Assembly (NCBI RefSeq): GCF_002369955.1 | Contig: NZ_AP014564.1 | Span: 246,893-310,892 of the forward strand | Length of the DNA stretch: 64,000 nucleotides | Source: Ichthyobacterium seriolicida | Lineage (GTDB): Bacteria > Bacteroidota > Bacteroidia > Flavobacteriales > Ichthyobacteriaceae | Direction of reading: 5' to 3' | Part shown: piece after piece, positions 45,228-54,636 of the stretch | Position numbering within the stretch: the first letter of the stretch is position 1 | Layout: every line of letters begins with the position of its first letter | The notes under the pieces: model-generated | What the model saw: only the letters and a program-made list of their open reading frames with translations | What the model was told of the DNA's origin: nothing | Database searches by the model: none | Program-made: the position numbers and the translations under genes

Positions 45228-47147
45228 ATGAATAAAACACTCCTCCTTGTCTTAATAGTTGCTTTTTTTTCTTTTGCGCATAACTTTAGCTTAGCACAGA
45301 ATAACGCAGAAGTCTTAGAAGACACTCTCGAACAAAGCGACACCAAATCCATATCATCAGATGATGATAACAATCATGGTTCTCATTCTGAGACACAAAC
45401 CCGTGAAGGATCATTAGACGATGTTACATCTGATACACAACAGAGTAAAGAAGAGGAGTCTTTAGGCGACAAAATAGAATCCGTATTTGCTCCTATAGTA
45501 GAGGTAATGCAGGAGGTGTTTTTTTGGGATCCTCTGAGTTTTTTAGGGTTATACGATCCTATTGTTTACGATGAACATGGAAAAGTAGTAATAGATAATA
45601 TATTCTCAGGCACGGTTAATGCCAATGCTAATTCTCATGAAATAGAAGGTAATGGCACTAACTTTCTAGAGTTAAGCGAGGGTGACAATATAGTTTTAGG
45701 TGGAAATTTATACGAAATTGAAAAAATCTTAAATGATAAATCACTAACACTTAAATCTCCTGTTTTAAGCTCAGTAGAACACGAAAATTTTGGATTTGCA
45801 AAGAAAACTGTTGTGCCTATTATTCTTTTATGGTTGGTATTTGCTGCGGTATTTTTCACTATTAGATTAGGTTTCATAAACTTGCGTGGAATGAGACACG
45901 CTTTAGATTTATTGAGAGGAAAATACGAAAATCCAGATGATAAAGGTGAAGTATCTCCTTTCCAGGCTCTAGCTACTGCCTTATCTGGAACTGTAGGTTT
46001 AGGTAACATAGCTGGGGTTGCAATTGCTGTATCTGTAGGAGGGCCAGGAGCTACATTTTGGATGATAGCAATGGGTATGTTAGGTATGGCATTGAAATTT
46101 GCTGAATGTATGTTAGGTGTAAAATATAGGGTTATTACTGATGGAGTAGTGAATGGAGGGCCGATGTATTACATAAGTAAGGGATTGGAGAATAGAAATT
46201 TCCCTTTAACGGGTAAAGCCATGGCCGTAGTATTTTCTATACTGGCTGTAATAACATCTTTTGGTGGTGGAAATATGTTTCAAGCTAACCAGGCGTTTGC
46301 CCAGTTGGCAAATAAATTTCCTCAAATGGAAGATTATGGAGTAGTTTTTGGAATAGGATTGGCGTTATTAATAGGTGTAGTTATTTTAGGAGGAATAAAG
46401 AGTATAGCAAAAGTTACTGAAAAAATAGTTCCTTTTATGGCTGGTTTCTACATGCTGGTATCTTTTGTAATTATTCTAGCCCACTATGATAATATATGGA
46501 GTTCTTTCATTTTAATATTCGAACAAGCATTCAATGCGGACTCTATGAAAGGAGGGTTTATCGGAGTAATGGTAGTTGGATTTCAAAGGGCAGCTTTTTC
46601 TAACGAAGCAGGGGTAGGGTCTGCTCCTATAGCACATTCCGCTGTAAAGACAGAAGAGCCAGTAAGTGAAGGAGTAGTAGCTTTATTAGAGCCGTTTATA
46701 GATACAGTAATTATATGTACTACAACAGCTTTGGTTATAATCATAACTGGCAGACATGAGGTCGTAGGATTAGAAGGAGTAGAACTCACATCTTCTGCCT
46801 TTGAAAGTGTGTTTCCTTGGTTTTCATATGCTCTGATTATAGTAATATTTTTATTTGCATTCTCTACCGCTATATCTTGGTCGTACTACGGGTTAAAAGC
46901 ATGGACATATCTATTTGGAACTGGTGTTGTTTCTGAATCCATATATAAATCTATATTTTTGATATTTATAGTGATAGGATCATCTTCTTCTATAAAGTAT
47001 GTATTGGCCTTTTCTGATATAGTACAACTTTTAATGAGTGTTCCAAATATTATTGGGTTGCTTATCTTATCCAATGAAATAAATAGGGATAAGATATCTT
47101 ACTTTTTAAGAGTTAAATCAGGAGAAATCAAGAGATTTAAAAAATAA
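45228..47147 (+). CDS. Alanine/glycine:cation symporter (AGCS) with N-terminal extension
   Basis: 639 residues. The C-terminal 440 residues are a standard AGCS sodium/alanine symporter of the inner membrane: VSPFQALATALSGTVGLGNI, AGVAIAVSVGGPGATFWMIA, MALKFAECMLGVKYR, GGPMYYISKGL, FQRAAFSNEAGVGSAPIAHS, and about ten transmembrane segments. The first 200 residues are unusual. A signal peptide (VLIVAFFSFAHNFSLAQ) is followed by an acidic, low-complexity linker (residues about 25-90) and a beta-rich module (FSGTVNANANSHEIEGNGTN, LYEIEKILNDKSLTLKSP) before the first symporter helix at about 195. The family normally starts near that helix, so the extension looks like an added extracytoplasmic domain. 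Amino acid specificity was not determined. Confidence 0.9.
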   Translation: MNKTLLLVLIVAFFSFAHNFSLAQNNAEVLEDTLEQSDTKSISSDDDNNHGSHSETQTREGSLDDVTSDTQQSKEEESLGDKIESVFAPIVEVMQEVFFWDPLSFLGLYDPIVYDEHGKVVIDNIFSGTVNANANSHEIEGNGTNFLELSEGDNIVLGGNLYEIEKILNDKSLTLKSPVLSSVEHENFGFAKKTVVPIILLWLVFAAVFFTIRLGFINLRGMRHALDLLRGKYENPDDKGEVSPFQALATALSGTVGLGNIAGVAIAVSVGGPGATFWMIAMGMLGMALKFAECMLGVKYRVITDGVVNGGPMYYISKGLENRNFPLTGKAMAVVFSILAVITSFGGGNMFQANQAFAQLANKFPQMEDYGVVFGIGLALLIGVVILGGIKSIAKVTEKIVPFMAGFYMLVSFVIILAHYDNIWSSFILIFEQAFNADSMKGGFIGVMVVGFQRAAFSNEAGVGSAPIAHSAVKTEEPVSEGVVALLEPFIDTVIICTTTALVIIITGRHEVVGLEGVELTSSAFESVFPWFSYALIIVIFLFAFSTAISWSYYGLKAWTYLFGTGVVSESIYKSIFLIFIVIGSSSSIKYVLAFSDIVQLLMSVPNIIGLLILSNEINRDKISYFLRVKSGEIKRFKK

Positions 47148-47228
47148 TAAAATAAAAATTCTCATCTGATTTGTATTACAAGGAAATATCATATTTTTTT
47201 CATCCTATGTATTAGCCCTTTTATATTA

Positions 47229-48740
47229 TTGTCACAGAGCAATATTCCTGCAAAGACTAATAATATTTCTGAATCGAAATCACAAATATTATTACTGAAT
47301 GCAGATAGCATGATAGGCAGTAAAGATCTGGATATACAAAGGCTAATAGGTAATGTAAAGTTTTCTCATGAAGGCTCCATTATGGATTGTGATAGTGCTC
47401 ATTTCGACACTAAAAGCAATATAATGAGAGCTTTTTCTAATGTGGTAATAAATCAAGGAGATTCTGTCTTTGCTTACAGCGATTACGCTTTTTACGAGGG
47501 AGACAAATCTTTAGCCAAACTCTATGAAAACGTAAAATTAAAAACTCATACCTTAAGTGAATTAACCACAGACTCTCTCTTTTTTGATAGAAAAAAACAA
47601 GAGGCTTTTTATCTAAATGGCGGTCATTTAAAAGATAGCTTAAACACTTTAGTTAGTAAAGAAGGGTACTACTATATGGAAAGAAAAAAAATAGCGTTTT
47701 TTAAAGATATAGTACTCAAAAATAATGATGGATATACTATGTATTCTGACACAGTATATCACGATATAGCACAAAAGAATATAACTGTTTGTGGTCCATC
47801 GAAAATAGAGAATAAAGACGGAGATATAAATTTTATTTACGGCATTTATAACACTTCTGAAAACACAGCCTTTTTTGATAAAAGGCCAATTTTAAAATAC
47901 GATAATAGAACTCTAGAGGCCGATAGTCTCATCTATAATAGGGAGACGGAACACTCTACTTATATGGGGAATGTAGAAATAATAGACACTATTAATTCTG
48001 TGATAATAAATTCTGAAAGAGTTGATGTATTTAATAAATTAGATTCCTGTGCGGTTACCATCAACCCAATGGTGACGTTTATTCTAAAAGAAGATTCTCT
48101 CTTTATGCATTCGGACAAAATAATAGTAAAAGGAGATAGTATTGGAAATAAGTTATTAAGGGCTTTTAATAATGTTAAATTCTATAAAGATGATCTTCAG
48201 GGTAAATGTGATTCCGTATCTTTTCGAGAGAGTAATAGAACTCTAAACATGGAAGTAGATCCGGTGATATGGGCAGATGAATATCAACTAACCGCAGATA
48301 GAATATCTATTAAAATAGATGAAAAAACAGATAAATTAGATTCAATAAAGATGTTAGAAAATTCATTTATAGTATCTAAACAAGAGGATGATAGATTCAA
48401 TCAAATAAAAGGGAAAAACATGTATGGAAGTTTTAGAGATAATCAATTGTACAAACTATTCATAGATGGAAATAGCCAATCTCTATATTACTTGAAAGAT
48501 GAACAAGAGAATTTATTGGGTGTTGACAAATCTAATTCGGTCTATATAAATATTACTTTTCAGGAGAATAAACTATCGAGTATATCCTATATAAAAGATG
48601 TCGACAGCAAAGTATTCCCAATAGATAAAATTCCTATTAATGCTAGAAAATTGAGGAATTTCATTTGGAAAGAAAATGAGCGACCAAAATCAAAAGTAGA
48701 TATTTTCAAAAAAGACACTTTGCAGTTAAAAAACGAATAA
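47229..48740 (+). CDS. OstA-like/LptA protein for LPS transport
   Basis: The start is set at a TTG (47229), giving 503 residues. The body is a series of OstA/LptA beta-jellyroll motifs (LNADSMIGSKDLDIQRLIGN, VKFSHEGSIMDCDSAHFDTK, ANYSDYAFYEGDKSLAKLYE-type, TLEADSLIYNRETEHSTYMG, NVEIIDTINSVIINSERVDV), as in LptA and the N-terminal part of LptD. It would bridge lipopolysaccharide across the periplasm with LptB (34006). The frame stays open upstream to a stop at 47148 and encodes a signal-like stretch RKYHIFFILCISPFILLSQS without ATG, GTG or TTG, so the true start may be an ATT at 47175 or lie in a damaged start region. Confidence 0.85.
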   Translation: MSQSNIPAKTNNISESKSQILLLNADSMIGSKDLDIQRLIGNVKFSHEGSIMDCDSAHFDTKSNIMRAFSNVVINQGDSVFAYSDYAFYEGDKSLAKLYENVKLKTHTLSELTTDSLFFDRKKQEAFYLNGGHLKDSLNTLVSKEGYYYMERKKIAFFKDIVLKNNDGYTMYSDTVYHDIAQKNITVCGPSKIENKDGDINFIYGIYNTSENTAFFDKRPILKYDNRTLEADSLIYNRETEHSTYMGNVEIIDTINSVIINSERVDVFNKLDSCAVTINPMVTFILKEDSLFMHSDKIIVKGDSIGNKLLRAFNNVKFYKDDLQGKCDSVSFRESNRTLNMEVDPVIWADEYQLTADRISIKIDEKTDKLDSIKMLENSFIVSKQEDDRFNQIKGKNMYGSFRDNQLYKLFIDGNSQSLYYLKDEQENLLGVDKSNSVYINITFQENKLSSISYIKDVDSKVFPIDKIPINARKLRNFIWKENERPKSKVDIFKKDTLQLKNE

Positions 48741-48768
48741 GTATCTCCTTACAGAGATACTATTTTAT
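48740..48768. terminator. Bidirectional terminator between ostA-like and lon
   Basis: AGTATCTC (48740-48747) pairs with GAGATACT (48754-48761) around a 6-base loop, with T/A-rich flanks on both sides. It lies between the two convergent stop codons, which are only 28 bases apart. Confidence 0.6.
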
Positions 48769-51198
48769 CTAAAGCTCCTTGGCGTTTTTAACTTTTCTTT
48801 TCAAGAGGGCTATATCTATGACTTCACTCATTTCATCTACATAGTGAAATTTTAGTCCCTTTAAATAGAATTCTTTTATTCTTTCTATATCTTTTTTATT
48901 GTCTTTGCAAAGTATAATATCTTTTATGCCAGCTCTTTTAGCTGCTAAAATCTTCTCTTTTATACCTCCTACTGGTAAGACCTTACCTCTCAAGGTAATT
49001 TCTCCAGTCATGGCCAATTGTGATTTGACCTTTCTTTGAGAAAATAGAGACATTAAAGATGTCAATAAGGTAATACCTGCTGAAGGGCCCTCTTTAGGAA
49101 TAGCTCCTTCTGGCACATGTATATGTATATCGTATTTGGAAAATAATTCTGAATCTATGCCAAAGTTATCTGAGTTTGATTTGATATATTGAAGAGCTAT
49201 AGTGGCAGATTCTTTCATAACATCGCCTAAATTTCCAGTAATGCTTAGCTTCCCTTTGCCTTTCGATAAACTGGATTCTATAAATAGAATATCTCCTCCG
49301 ACCGAACTCCAAGTCAGCCCTGTGACTACCCCAGCTATTTCATTATCTTGATACTTATCTCTATTTAAACTCGAAGGACCTAAAATTTTATTTATATCCT
49401 CTACAGATACATTCACATTATACTCCTCATCAGAGGCTATGTGTTTTGCAATACTACGAGCTATTTTAGCTATTTTCTTCTCTAGGTTTCTAACTCCAGA
49501 TTCCCTAGTATACCCATCGATAATAGCTTCAAATTCCTTTTCCTTTATATTTAGCTGTCCCTTTTTAAGACCGTGCTCTTTTATCTGTTTTGGAAGTAAA
49601 TGTTTTTTTGCTATCTCTATTTTTTCTTCTACAGTATATCCGTTTACGTCTATGATTTCCATCCTATCTAAAAGGGCAGGGTGGATACTAGATAAATCAT
49701 TAGCCGTAGCGATAAATAAAACCTTAGATAAATCGTAACCTACTTCTAAAAAATTATCGTAAAAATCACTGTTTTGCTCTGGATCTAGAACCTCTAATAA
49801 GGCAGAAGAGGGATCTCCGTTATGGCTAGCGGATAATTTGTCTATCTCGTCTAAAACAAATACAGGGTTTGAAGTCTTAGCCTTTTTTATGGATTGAATT
49901 ATTCTTCCTGGCATAGCTCCTATATAGGTCTTCCTATGTCCTCTTATCTCTGCCTCATCTCTTAGACCACCTAAAGACATTCTGGCATATTTCCTTCCTA
50001 AAGCAGTAGCTACAGATTTACCCAAAGAAGTCTTTCCAACACCTGGAGGACCATATAGACAGAGTATAGGTGATCTCATATCTCCTTTTAATTTTATCAC
50101 TGCCATGTATTCTATAATCCTATCTTTTACATCTTCTAAGCCGTAGTGATTCTTATCTAATATCTTTTGTGATTTAGATAGATTGAAGCTATCTTTTGAG
50201 TATTTCTCCCAAGGGAGATCTAATAGAGTCTCTAAATAATTTCTCTGTATAGAATGTTCACTTATATGTGGATTCATCCTCTGATATTTAGATAATTCTT
50301 TATCGAATAACTCTTCTATTTTTGGGCTCCATTTCTTTTTTTTAGCTCTATTGGATAGTTCTTCTATCTCTAAATCGTAAGAAGGGACCCCCAACTCTTC
50401 TTGAATGGTCTTCATCTCTTGATGAAGTAAGTATTCCTTATGTTGTTGATCTAAATCGACCTTTACTTTTTTCTGAATTTTATTTTTCAGTTTTATCTTT
50501 TGTAATTCAATATCTAAAGTCTTCATTATCTTCATGGCACGAGTCCTTATATTAGACTCTTCCAAGAATTTTTGCTTTTCAGATACAGACATTATTATAC
50601 TAGATGTGATAAAATTTATCAAAAAAGTATCATTCTCTATATTTTTTACTGTCAAGGTGGCTTCAGTAGGGATATTAGGGTCTTCTCTTATAACTTGTAA
50701 GGAGAGATCTTTTATAGCATCTATCATTGCTACAAATTCTTTGGTCCTCTTAAATACTGGCTCTTTTATAATTTCTATATCTGCTCGCAGATAAGGCTTT
50801 TTGCTCAATATTTTTTTTATCCTGAATCTTCTTCTTCCCTGAAGTATAGCTGTGGTATTGCCGTTTGGCATCTTAAAAATTTTGATGATTTTCGCAATAG
50901 CTCCTACTTCATACAAATCTTCAATATTAGGATTTGTTATATCTACACTTCTCTGTGCGACTACACCTATGAATTTTTCACCTTTATTGGCGTCATCTAG
51001 CAACTGAATAGACTTATCTCTCCCTGCAGTTACAGGCGATATAACACTTGGGAATAACACCATATTTCGCAGCGGCAATATAGGTAAACTCTCAGGGAGG
51101 CTATCTATATTAGTGCTCTCATCATCTCCATTACCAATAAGGGGAATAAAACTCACGTCTTCATCAGAAAGACTAAAACTTATTTTATCGAAATTCAT
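48769..51198 (-). CDS. lon: ATP-dependent protease Lon
   Basis: 809 residues. The N-terminal substrate domain (LPILPLRNMVLFPSVISPVT) runs to about 250. A coiled-coil is followed by an AAA+ module with Walker A YGPPGVGKTSLGKSVATALG and Walker B PVFVLDEIDKLSASHNGDPS. The C-terminal Ser/Lys protease domain contains IHVPEGAIPKEGPSAGITLL, where Ser in GPSAG is the nucleophile, and LPVGGIKEKILAAKRAGIKD, with the partner Lys. It degrades misfolded and regulatory proteins in the cytoplasm. Length is normal. A TATCTTTG box 37-44 bases upstream of the ATG is a plausible promoter. Confidence 0.97.
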   Translation of the reverse strand: MNFDKISFSLSDEDVSFIPLIGNGDDESTNIDSLPESLPILPLRNMVLFPSVISPVTAGRDKSIQLLDDANKGEKFIGVVAQRSVDITNPNIEDLYEVGAIAKIIKIFKMPNGNTTAILQGRRRFRIKKILSKKPYLRADIEIIKEPVFKRTKEFVAMIDAIKDLSLQVIREDPNIPTEATLTVKNIENDTFLINFITSSIIMSVSEKQKFLEESNIRTRAMKIMKTLDIELQKIKLKNKIQKKVKVDLDQQHKEYLLHQEMKTIQEELGVPSYDLEIEELSNRAKKKKWSPKIEELFDKELSKYQRMNPHISEHSIQRNYLETLLDLPWEKYSKDSFNLSKSQKILDKNHYGLEDVKDRIIEYMAVIKLKGDMRSPILCLYGPPGVGKTSLGKSVATALGRKYARMSLGGLRDEAEIRGHRKTYIGAMPGRIIQSIKKAKTSNPVFVLDEIDKLSASHNGDPSSALLEVLDPEQNSDFYDNFLEVGYDLSKVLFIATANDLSSIHPALLDRMEIIDVNGYTVEEKIEIAKKHLLPKQIKEHGLKKGQLNIKEKEFEAIIDGYTRESGVRNLEKKIAKIARSIAKHIASDEEYNVNVSVEDINKILGPSSLNRDKYQDNEIAGVVTGLTWSSVGGDILFIESSLSKGKGKLSITGNLGDVMKESATIALQYIKSNSDNFGIDSELFSKYDIHIHVPEGAIPKEGPSAGITLLTSLMSLFSQRKVKSQLAMTGEITLRGKVLPVGGIKEKILAAKRAGIKDIILCKDNKKDIERIKEFYLKGLKFHYVDEMSEVIDIALLKRKVKNAKEL

Positions 51199-51234
51199 AT
51201 TAATTTTTTATGCTGTCACAATCGACATATCTGA

Positions 51235-51242
51235 CAAAGATA
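51235..51242 (-). promoter_or_regulatory. TAnnTTTG promoter element of lon
   Basis: On the minus strand the box reads TATCTTTG, 37 to 44 bases above the lon start. The -33 region is less clear. Confidence 0.45.
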
Positions 51243-51311
51243 CAATCGTTTTGATCATGTTTTAGATGAATATGTGTATAATACACAGCAATTAGTATGC
51301 CAATAATTCAA

Positions 51312-51545
51312 TCACTTGTCGTATTCAGACATTTCTGAATCGTAAAAAGCTTGCGCCTCCTCTATCAAGGAGCTTAACTCTTGGGTGATATTTTCCTTAT
51401 CCTCATCTTCTATATCGTCATCGTCCAAGATGATTTCATCATTAGATATGTCATATATAAATCTAGGATACTCTGTATGTACCACATAGATACTATCTGG
51501 ATAATTAGAGTTATCAGCTAACAAAAACTTTGGCACTTGGTTCAT
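51312..51545 (-). CDS. Small acidic conserved protein
   Basis: 77 residues: MNQVPKFLLADNSNYPDSIY, then VVHTEYPRFIYDISNDEIIL and an acidic tail DDDDIEDEDKENITQELSSL ending FYDSEMSEYDK. The block LADNxxYPxxIxVxHTEYPRF resembles a short hypothetical protein common in Flavobacteriia, as far as I remember it. It has no signal peptide or membrane segment, so it is probably cytoplasmic. The start overlaps the end of the MATE gene by 32 bases, suggesting translational coupling. Function unknown. Confidence 0.75.
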   Translation of the reverse strand: MNQVPKFLLADNSNYPDSIYVVHTEYPRFIYDISNDEIILDDDDIEDEDKENITQELSSLIEEAQAFYDSEMSEYDK

Positions 51546-52866
51546 TTGTTGTCATTTTATAAAATCGGTGTATAAATACAATAGCTAAAATACTTAAGCC
51601 TATGCTAATGGCGATCCAGATACCTTCTATTCCAAAGCCCATAGTAATCCCTAGAATATAGGCCAATGGTATGGTGATAAACCAATAAGCTATGAATGTA
51701 AAACAAGTAGGGATAAAGACATCTTGCATACCTCTTAAAGCTCCTAATGCAACGACTTGTAAGCCATCTGTAATTTGGAATACAGCAACTATTATCAGCA
51801 GTGAAGATGCTATTTTGATAACTTCAATATCAGCTATGTAAAATATAGGCAGAAAATCCCTAAATATAAAAAACACTAAGGCGAAAAAGGTCATTAGAAA
51901 AAATGTCATCAAGAGACAAGACATACCCATAATTCGCATACAATACTTGTTATCCTTTCCTTTTTGATTAGCTACTCTAATGCTAGCTGCTGCAGAAACT
52001 CCTGTTATTACTAAAAAACTTATAGACGCCAAGTTCAAAGCTATTTGGTGTGCGGCTATGTATTTTGCTCCTAAAAATCCCGCTATGAAAGTACAGCTGG
52101 CAAAAGCGCCTACTTCGAATAGCATTTGTAACCCTATGGGGACGCCTACTTTTATTATCCTGATAAATATATCTCTGCTGTATGTGCTAAAGGTTATAAA
52201 AACAGTATATGATCTAAAATGTTTTTGATTGTAGATTATAATCAACATAGATGCCAGGGTGAATATTCTAGCTATTAGGGTGCCATATCCGGCTCCTTCT
52301 ATACCTAATTCAGGCATTCCAAGATTTCCAAAAATCAGACCATAATTAAAAATGATATTTGCCAAATTACCTACCAAACTCGCATTCATAGCCGGTTTAG
52401 TATTTGCTAAACCTTCTGCAAACTGCTTTAAAGTCTGAAAGATCATCATTGGCATAATGGAGATGGATAATATCACCAAATAAGGAATCGTCAGTTCTAT
52501 TACTCTTTCTGGTTGATCGAAATATTTTAACATAGGTACTAAGCACAACAGCACCGAAATCATAAATAGAGCTAAAAAAATATTTAATATTAAACTGTGT
52601 TGAAAGACCTTAGCCCCTTCTTTTAAAGAGCCTCTGCCATCGAATTCTGCTACTATTGGAGTAATTGCCGAGGATACGCCCAGCCCAAATACATATACTG
52701 CTAAAAACACTCCATTAGCCAAGGATGAAGCAGCTAAGTTTTCAGCTCCCAGACGCCCTATCATCAGATTGTCTGTTAGAGATAGGATGACATATCCAAG
52801 TTGCCCTATTATGATTGGATATGCTATTTTGAGATTATTTTTGAATTCAGATGTGTATTTCCTCAT
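51514..52866 (-). CDS. MATE-family multidrug/cation exporter (NorM-like)
   Basis: 450 residues with 12 predicted transmembrane helices. It begins FKNNLKIAYPIIIGQLGYVI LSLTDNLMIGRLGAENLAAS, the NorM-like MATE opening (split here). Further motifs are SLVGNLANIIFNYGLIFGN, FEVGAFASCTFIAGFLGAKY and the second-half repeat AHQIALNLASISFLVITGVS, followed by GALRGMQDVFIP. It exports cationic compounds in exchange for Na+ or H+ in the inner membrane. Substrate not determined. The promoter at 52880-52910 gives a leader of only a few bases. The small acidic gene follows with an overlap. Confidence 0.92.
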   Translation of the reverse strand: MRKYTSEFKNNLKIAYPIIIGQLGYVILSLTDNLMIGRLGAENLAASSLANGVFLAVYVFGLGVSSAITPIVAEFDGRGSLKEGAKVFQHSLILNIFLALFMISVLLCLVPMLKYFDQPERVIELTIPYLVILSISIMPMMIFQTLKQFAEGLANTKPAMNASLVGNLANIIFNYGLIFGNLGMPELGIEGAGYGTLIARIFTLASMLIIIYNQKHFRSYTVFITFSTYSRDIFIRIIKVGVPIGLQMLFEVGAFASCTFIAGFLGAKYIAAHQIALNLASISFLVITGVSAAASIRVANQKGKDNKYCMRIMGMSCLLMTFFLMTFFALVFFIFRDFLPIFYIADIEVIKIASSLLIIVAVFQITDGLQVVALGALRGMQDVFIPTCFTFIAYWFITIPLAYILGITMGFGIEGIWIAISIGLSILAIVFIHRFYKMTTNEPSAKVFVS

Positions 52867-52879
52867 ATTAAAATGAGGG

Positions 52880-52910
52880 CAAATATAATTATTAATTGTT
52901 CTCTTCTCAA
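52880..52910 (-). promoter_or_regulatory. Promoter of the MATE gene
   Basis: The minus strand reads TTG (52910-52908), a 20-base spacer, then TATATTTG (52887-52880), matching both parts of the Bacteroidota consensus. The gene starts at 52866, leaving a very short 5' leader. Confidence 0.55.
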
Positions 52911-52942
52911 GCCCTAAATCTATAATCTACTATTTAAGACTT

Positions 52943-53737
52943 TTAAATAAAAGAGAAATAAATGCTTATTAACAAACTGTGCTGAGCGTATTTTACTGGA
53001 TCGTATTTTATGGGTTTGTTGGAATCATAACTCGTGTAATTCCAAAAATAAGATAGTCCTATTTTATTTCCATTTTCTAGGTTATAAAACAATTCTATTT
53101 CACTTCTAGTTTGAATACTTTCATTTATAAAGGAGAATTTGCTCTGACCTATTATCTTATTTTTATTTGATATTATTCCACTGTAAAGTGGTCTTAACAT
53201 ATGAGTTAATAAACTTATATCCACGGCCCATACAAATGTTAGAGGAGCAGAAAAAAAGGAAAAGTTATACTCAATAAGATTACTTATAGACAAATCTGAA
53301 ATTATAGAATAAGCTATTGAATTGTTAGAATTCTTAAATTTTGTGATAGTGTTGAGATAAAATTTATTATTTGTAGAAGCTCCTAAAAAATAATTTACAT
53401 CACTAAAAGAGCTTATATGCATAACAAATTGGTTCCTGAGATACATTTGATAAAAGTCTATGTCTATTGACCAAATATTGGGAAAAAGTTTTTTTTCATT
53501 ATAGAATCCCTTATCTGCGTAGAATAGAGTTTTGTATTTTGAGACATTAGTTTGATAAAAATATCCTAGTCCGCCAGAGGTGGAAATTCCAGTATATATC
53601 TGAGATGAAAAATTTTTATCTATTAGAGTGTGTAAGCCTGAACCTATGTCTAACTTAAGTATATGAGAGCTCTTTTGAGAAAAAGAGCTTAGGCTAAAAA
53701 CACAAACAAGTAAAGCTGATAAGCAATATCTAATCAT
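52943..53737 (-). CDS. Putative outer-membrane protein
   Basis: 264 residues. The signal peptide MIRYCLSALLVCVFSLSSFS ends at FSQ. The rest has alternating aromatic/hydrophobic strands (LGYFYQTNVSKYKTLFYADK, IGLSYFWNYTSY, HSLLISIYFSFI) and a terminal aromatic pattern ending in Ile, compatible with a small beta-barrel. I do not recognise a named family. It is 22 bases downstream of cvpA on the same strand, so the two may share a transcript. Function unknown. Confidence 0.6.
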   Translation of the reverse strand: MIRYCLSALLVCVFSLSSFSQKSSHILKLDIGSGLHTLIDKNFSSQIYTGISTSGGLGYFYQTNVSKYKTLFYADKGFYNEKKLFPNIWSIDIDFYQMYLRNQFVMHISSFSDVNYFLGASTNNKFYLNTITKFKNSNNSIAYSIISDLSISNLIEYNFSFFSAPLTFVWAVDISLLTHMLRPLYSGIISNKNKIIGQSKFSFINESIQTRSEIELFYNLENGNKIGLSYFWNYTSYDSNKPIKYDPVKYAQHSLLISIYFSFI

Positions 53738-53759
53738 TTACAGTATGATTTCAAAAGAT

Positions 53760-54233
53760 TTAATAAAATTTTGTCATAACCCCATTGCCATAATTCAATA
53801 TTACTTCTGCCAATTTTGATCCTTCAAAAATATTCTTTTCGAAGAAAAAAAAGTTGTCGTTTATATTCTTACAAACGTATAAAATACTAAATGTTATGAC
53901 AGCCATTTTTATAAATCCAAAGATTCCCCCAAATACTCTATTGATAATATTTAAAGAAATAATCTTAATTATTTTATTCAAAATATTACCGAAAATATTC
54001 ACACATAATACAACAGTGACAAAAGTTATGGAAAATGATACTATATCTAAATATGCCTCATCTACTGAAAACTCTTTGAGGATCTCTAGACTGTAATGAG
54101 AAAAATAAATAGATATGTATACACCTAAAAATAAAGCTGCCAAAGATGTCAACTCTAATATCAATCCGTTGTAAAGACCTCTAATAAACCCATAAGAGAG
54201 TACTCCGATAATTACAATATCTATATAGCTCAA
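53760..54233 (-). CDS. CvpA-family membrane protein
   Basis: 157 residues with four hydrophobic segments: YIDIVIIGVLSYGFIRGLYN at the start, LTSLAALFLGVYISIYFSHY, IVSFSITFVTVVLCVNIFGN, and VFGGIFGFIKMAVITFSILY at the end. The opening DIVIIxxLxxGxxRGxxxGL and the ending GxxxGxxK fit the CvpA (colicin V production) family. CvpA homologues affect envelope integrity in other bacteria; the mechanism is not settled. It lies 59 bases after the MerR-type gene. Confidence 0.8.
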   Translation of the reverse strand: MSYIDIVIIGVLSYGFIRGLYNGLILELTSLAALFLGVYISIYFSHYSLEILKEFSVDEAYLDIVSFSITFVTVVLCVNIFGNILNKIIKIISLNIINRVFGGIFGFIKMAVITFSILYVCKNINDNFFFFEKNIFEGSKLAEVILNYGNGVMTKFY

Positions 54234-54292
54234 TTGGTATTTAAGATATTAATAATGTTAATAAATAGGTGTTCCACCTGAAATAATATGAT

Positions 54293-54631
54293 TTATAAAT
54301 CATCTTTTACTGCTTTTAATTTTAACAGTCTACTTTTAATATTTTCTAACTTTTTTATGAGTTGATAATTAGACAAGCTTACCTCTTTTTCATTTTTCAA
54401 TTTCTCCTTTGCCCCTTCTATAGTATAACCTTTGACCTTTAACAAATCATATATAAAAGCTATATTATCTATATCCTTACTGGTGAAATATCTGTTGCCT
54501 TTTTGATTTCTTTTGGGATTTATCTCTTCGAATTCTTTTTCCCAGAATCTAATCAAAGAGATATTCACATTAAAATAATCGGCCACTTCACTTATAGTGT
54601 AATACAGTTTTTTTGGCAATTTCCCTTTCAT
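54293..54631 (-). CDS. MerR-family transcriptional regulator (short)
   Basis: 112 residues. The N-terminal winged helix-turn-helix KLYYTISEVADYFNVNISLI, RFWEKEFEEINPKRNQKGNR and YFTSKDIDNIAFIYDLLKVK is typical of MerR proteins, followed by GYTIEGAKEKL and a short coiled-coil end. The lack of a sensory domain with cysteines or a larger C-terminus means the inducer cannot be guessed. It starts 5 bases after the end of the metal permease gene, so it could be part of the metal operon, but this small MerR type is also common as a stand-alone gene in Flavobacteriia. Confidence 0.85.
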   Translation of the reverse strand: MKGKLPKKLYYTISEVADYFNVNISLIRFWEKEFEEINPKRNQKGNRYFTSKDIDNIAFIYDLLKVKGYTIEGAKEKLKNEKEVSLSNYQLIKKLENIKSRLLKLKAVKDDL

Positions 54632-54636
54632 ATCTA

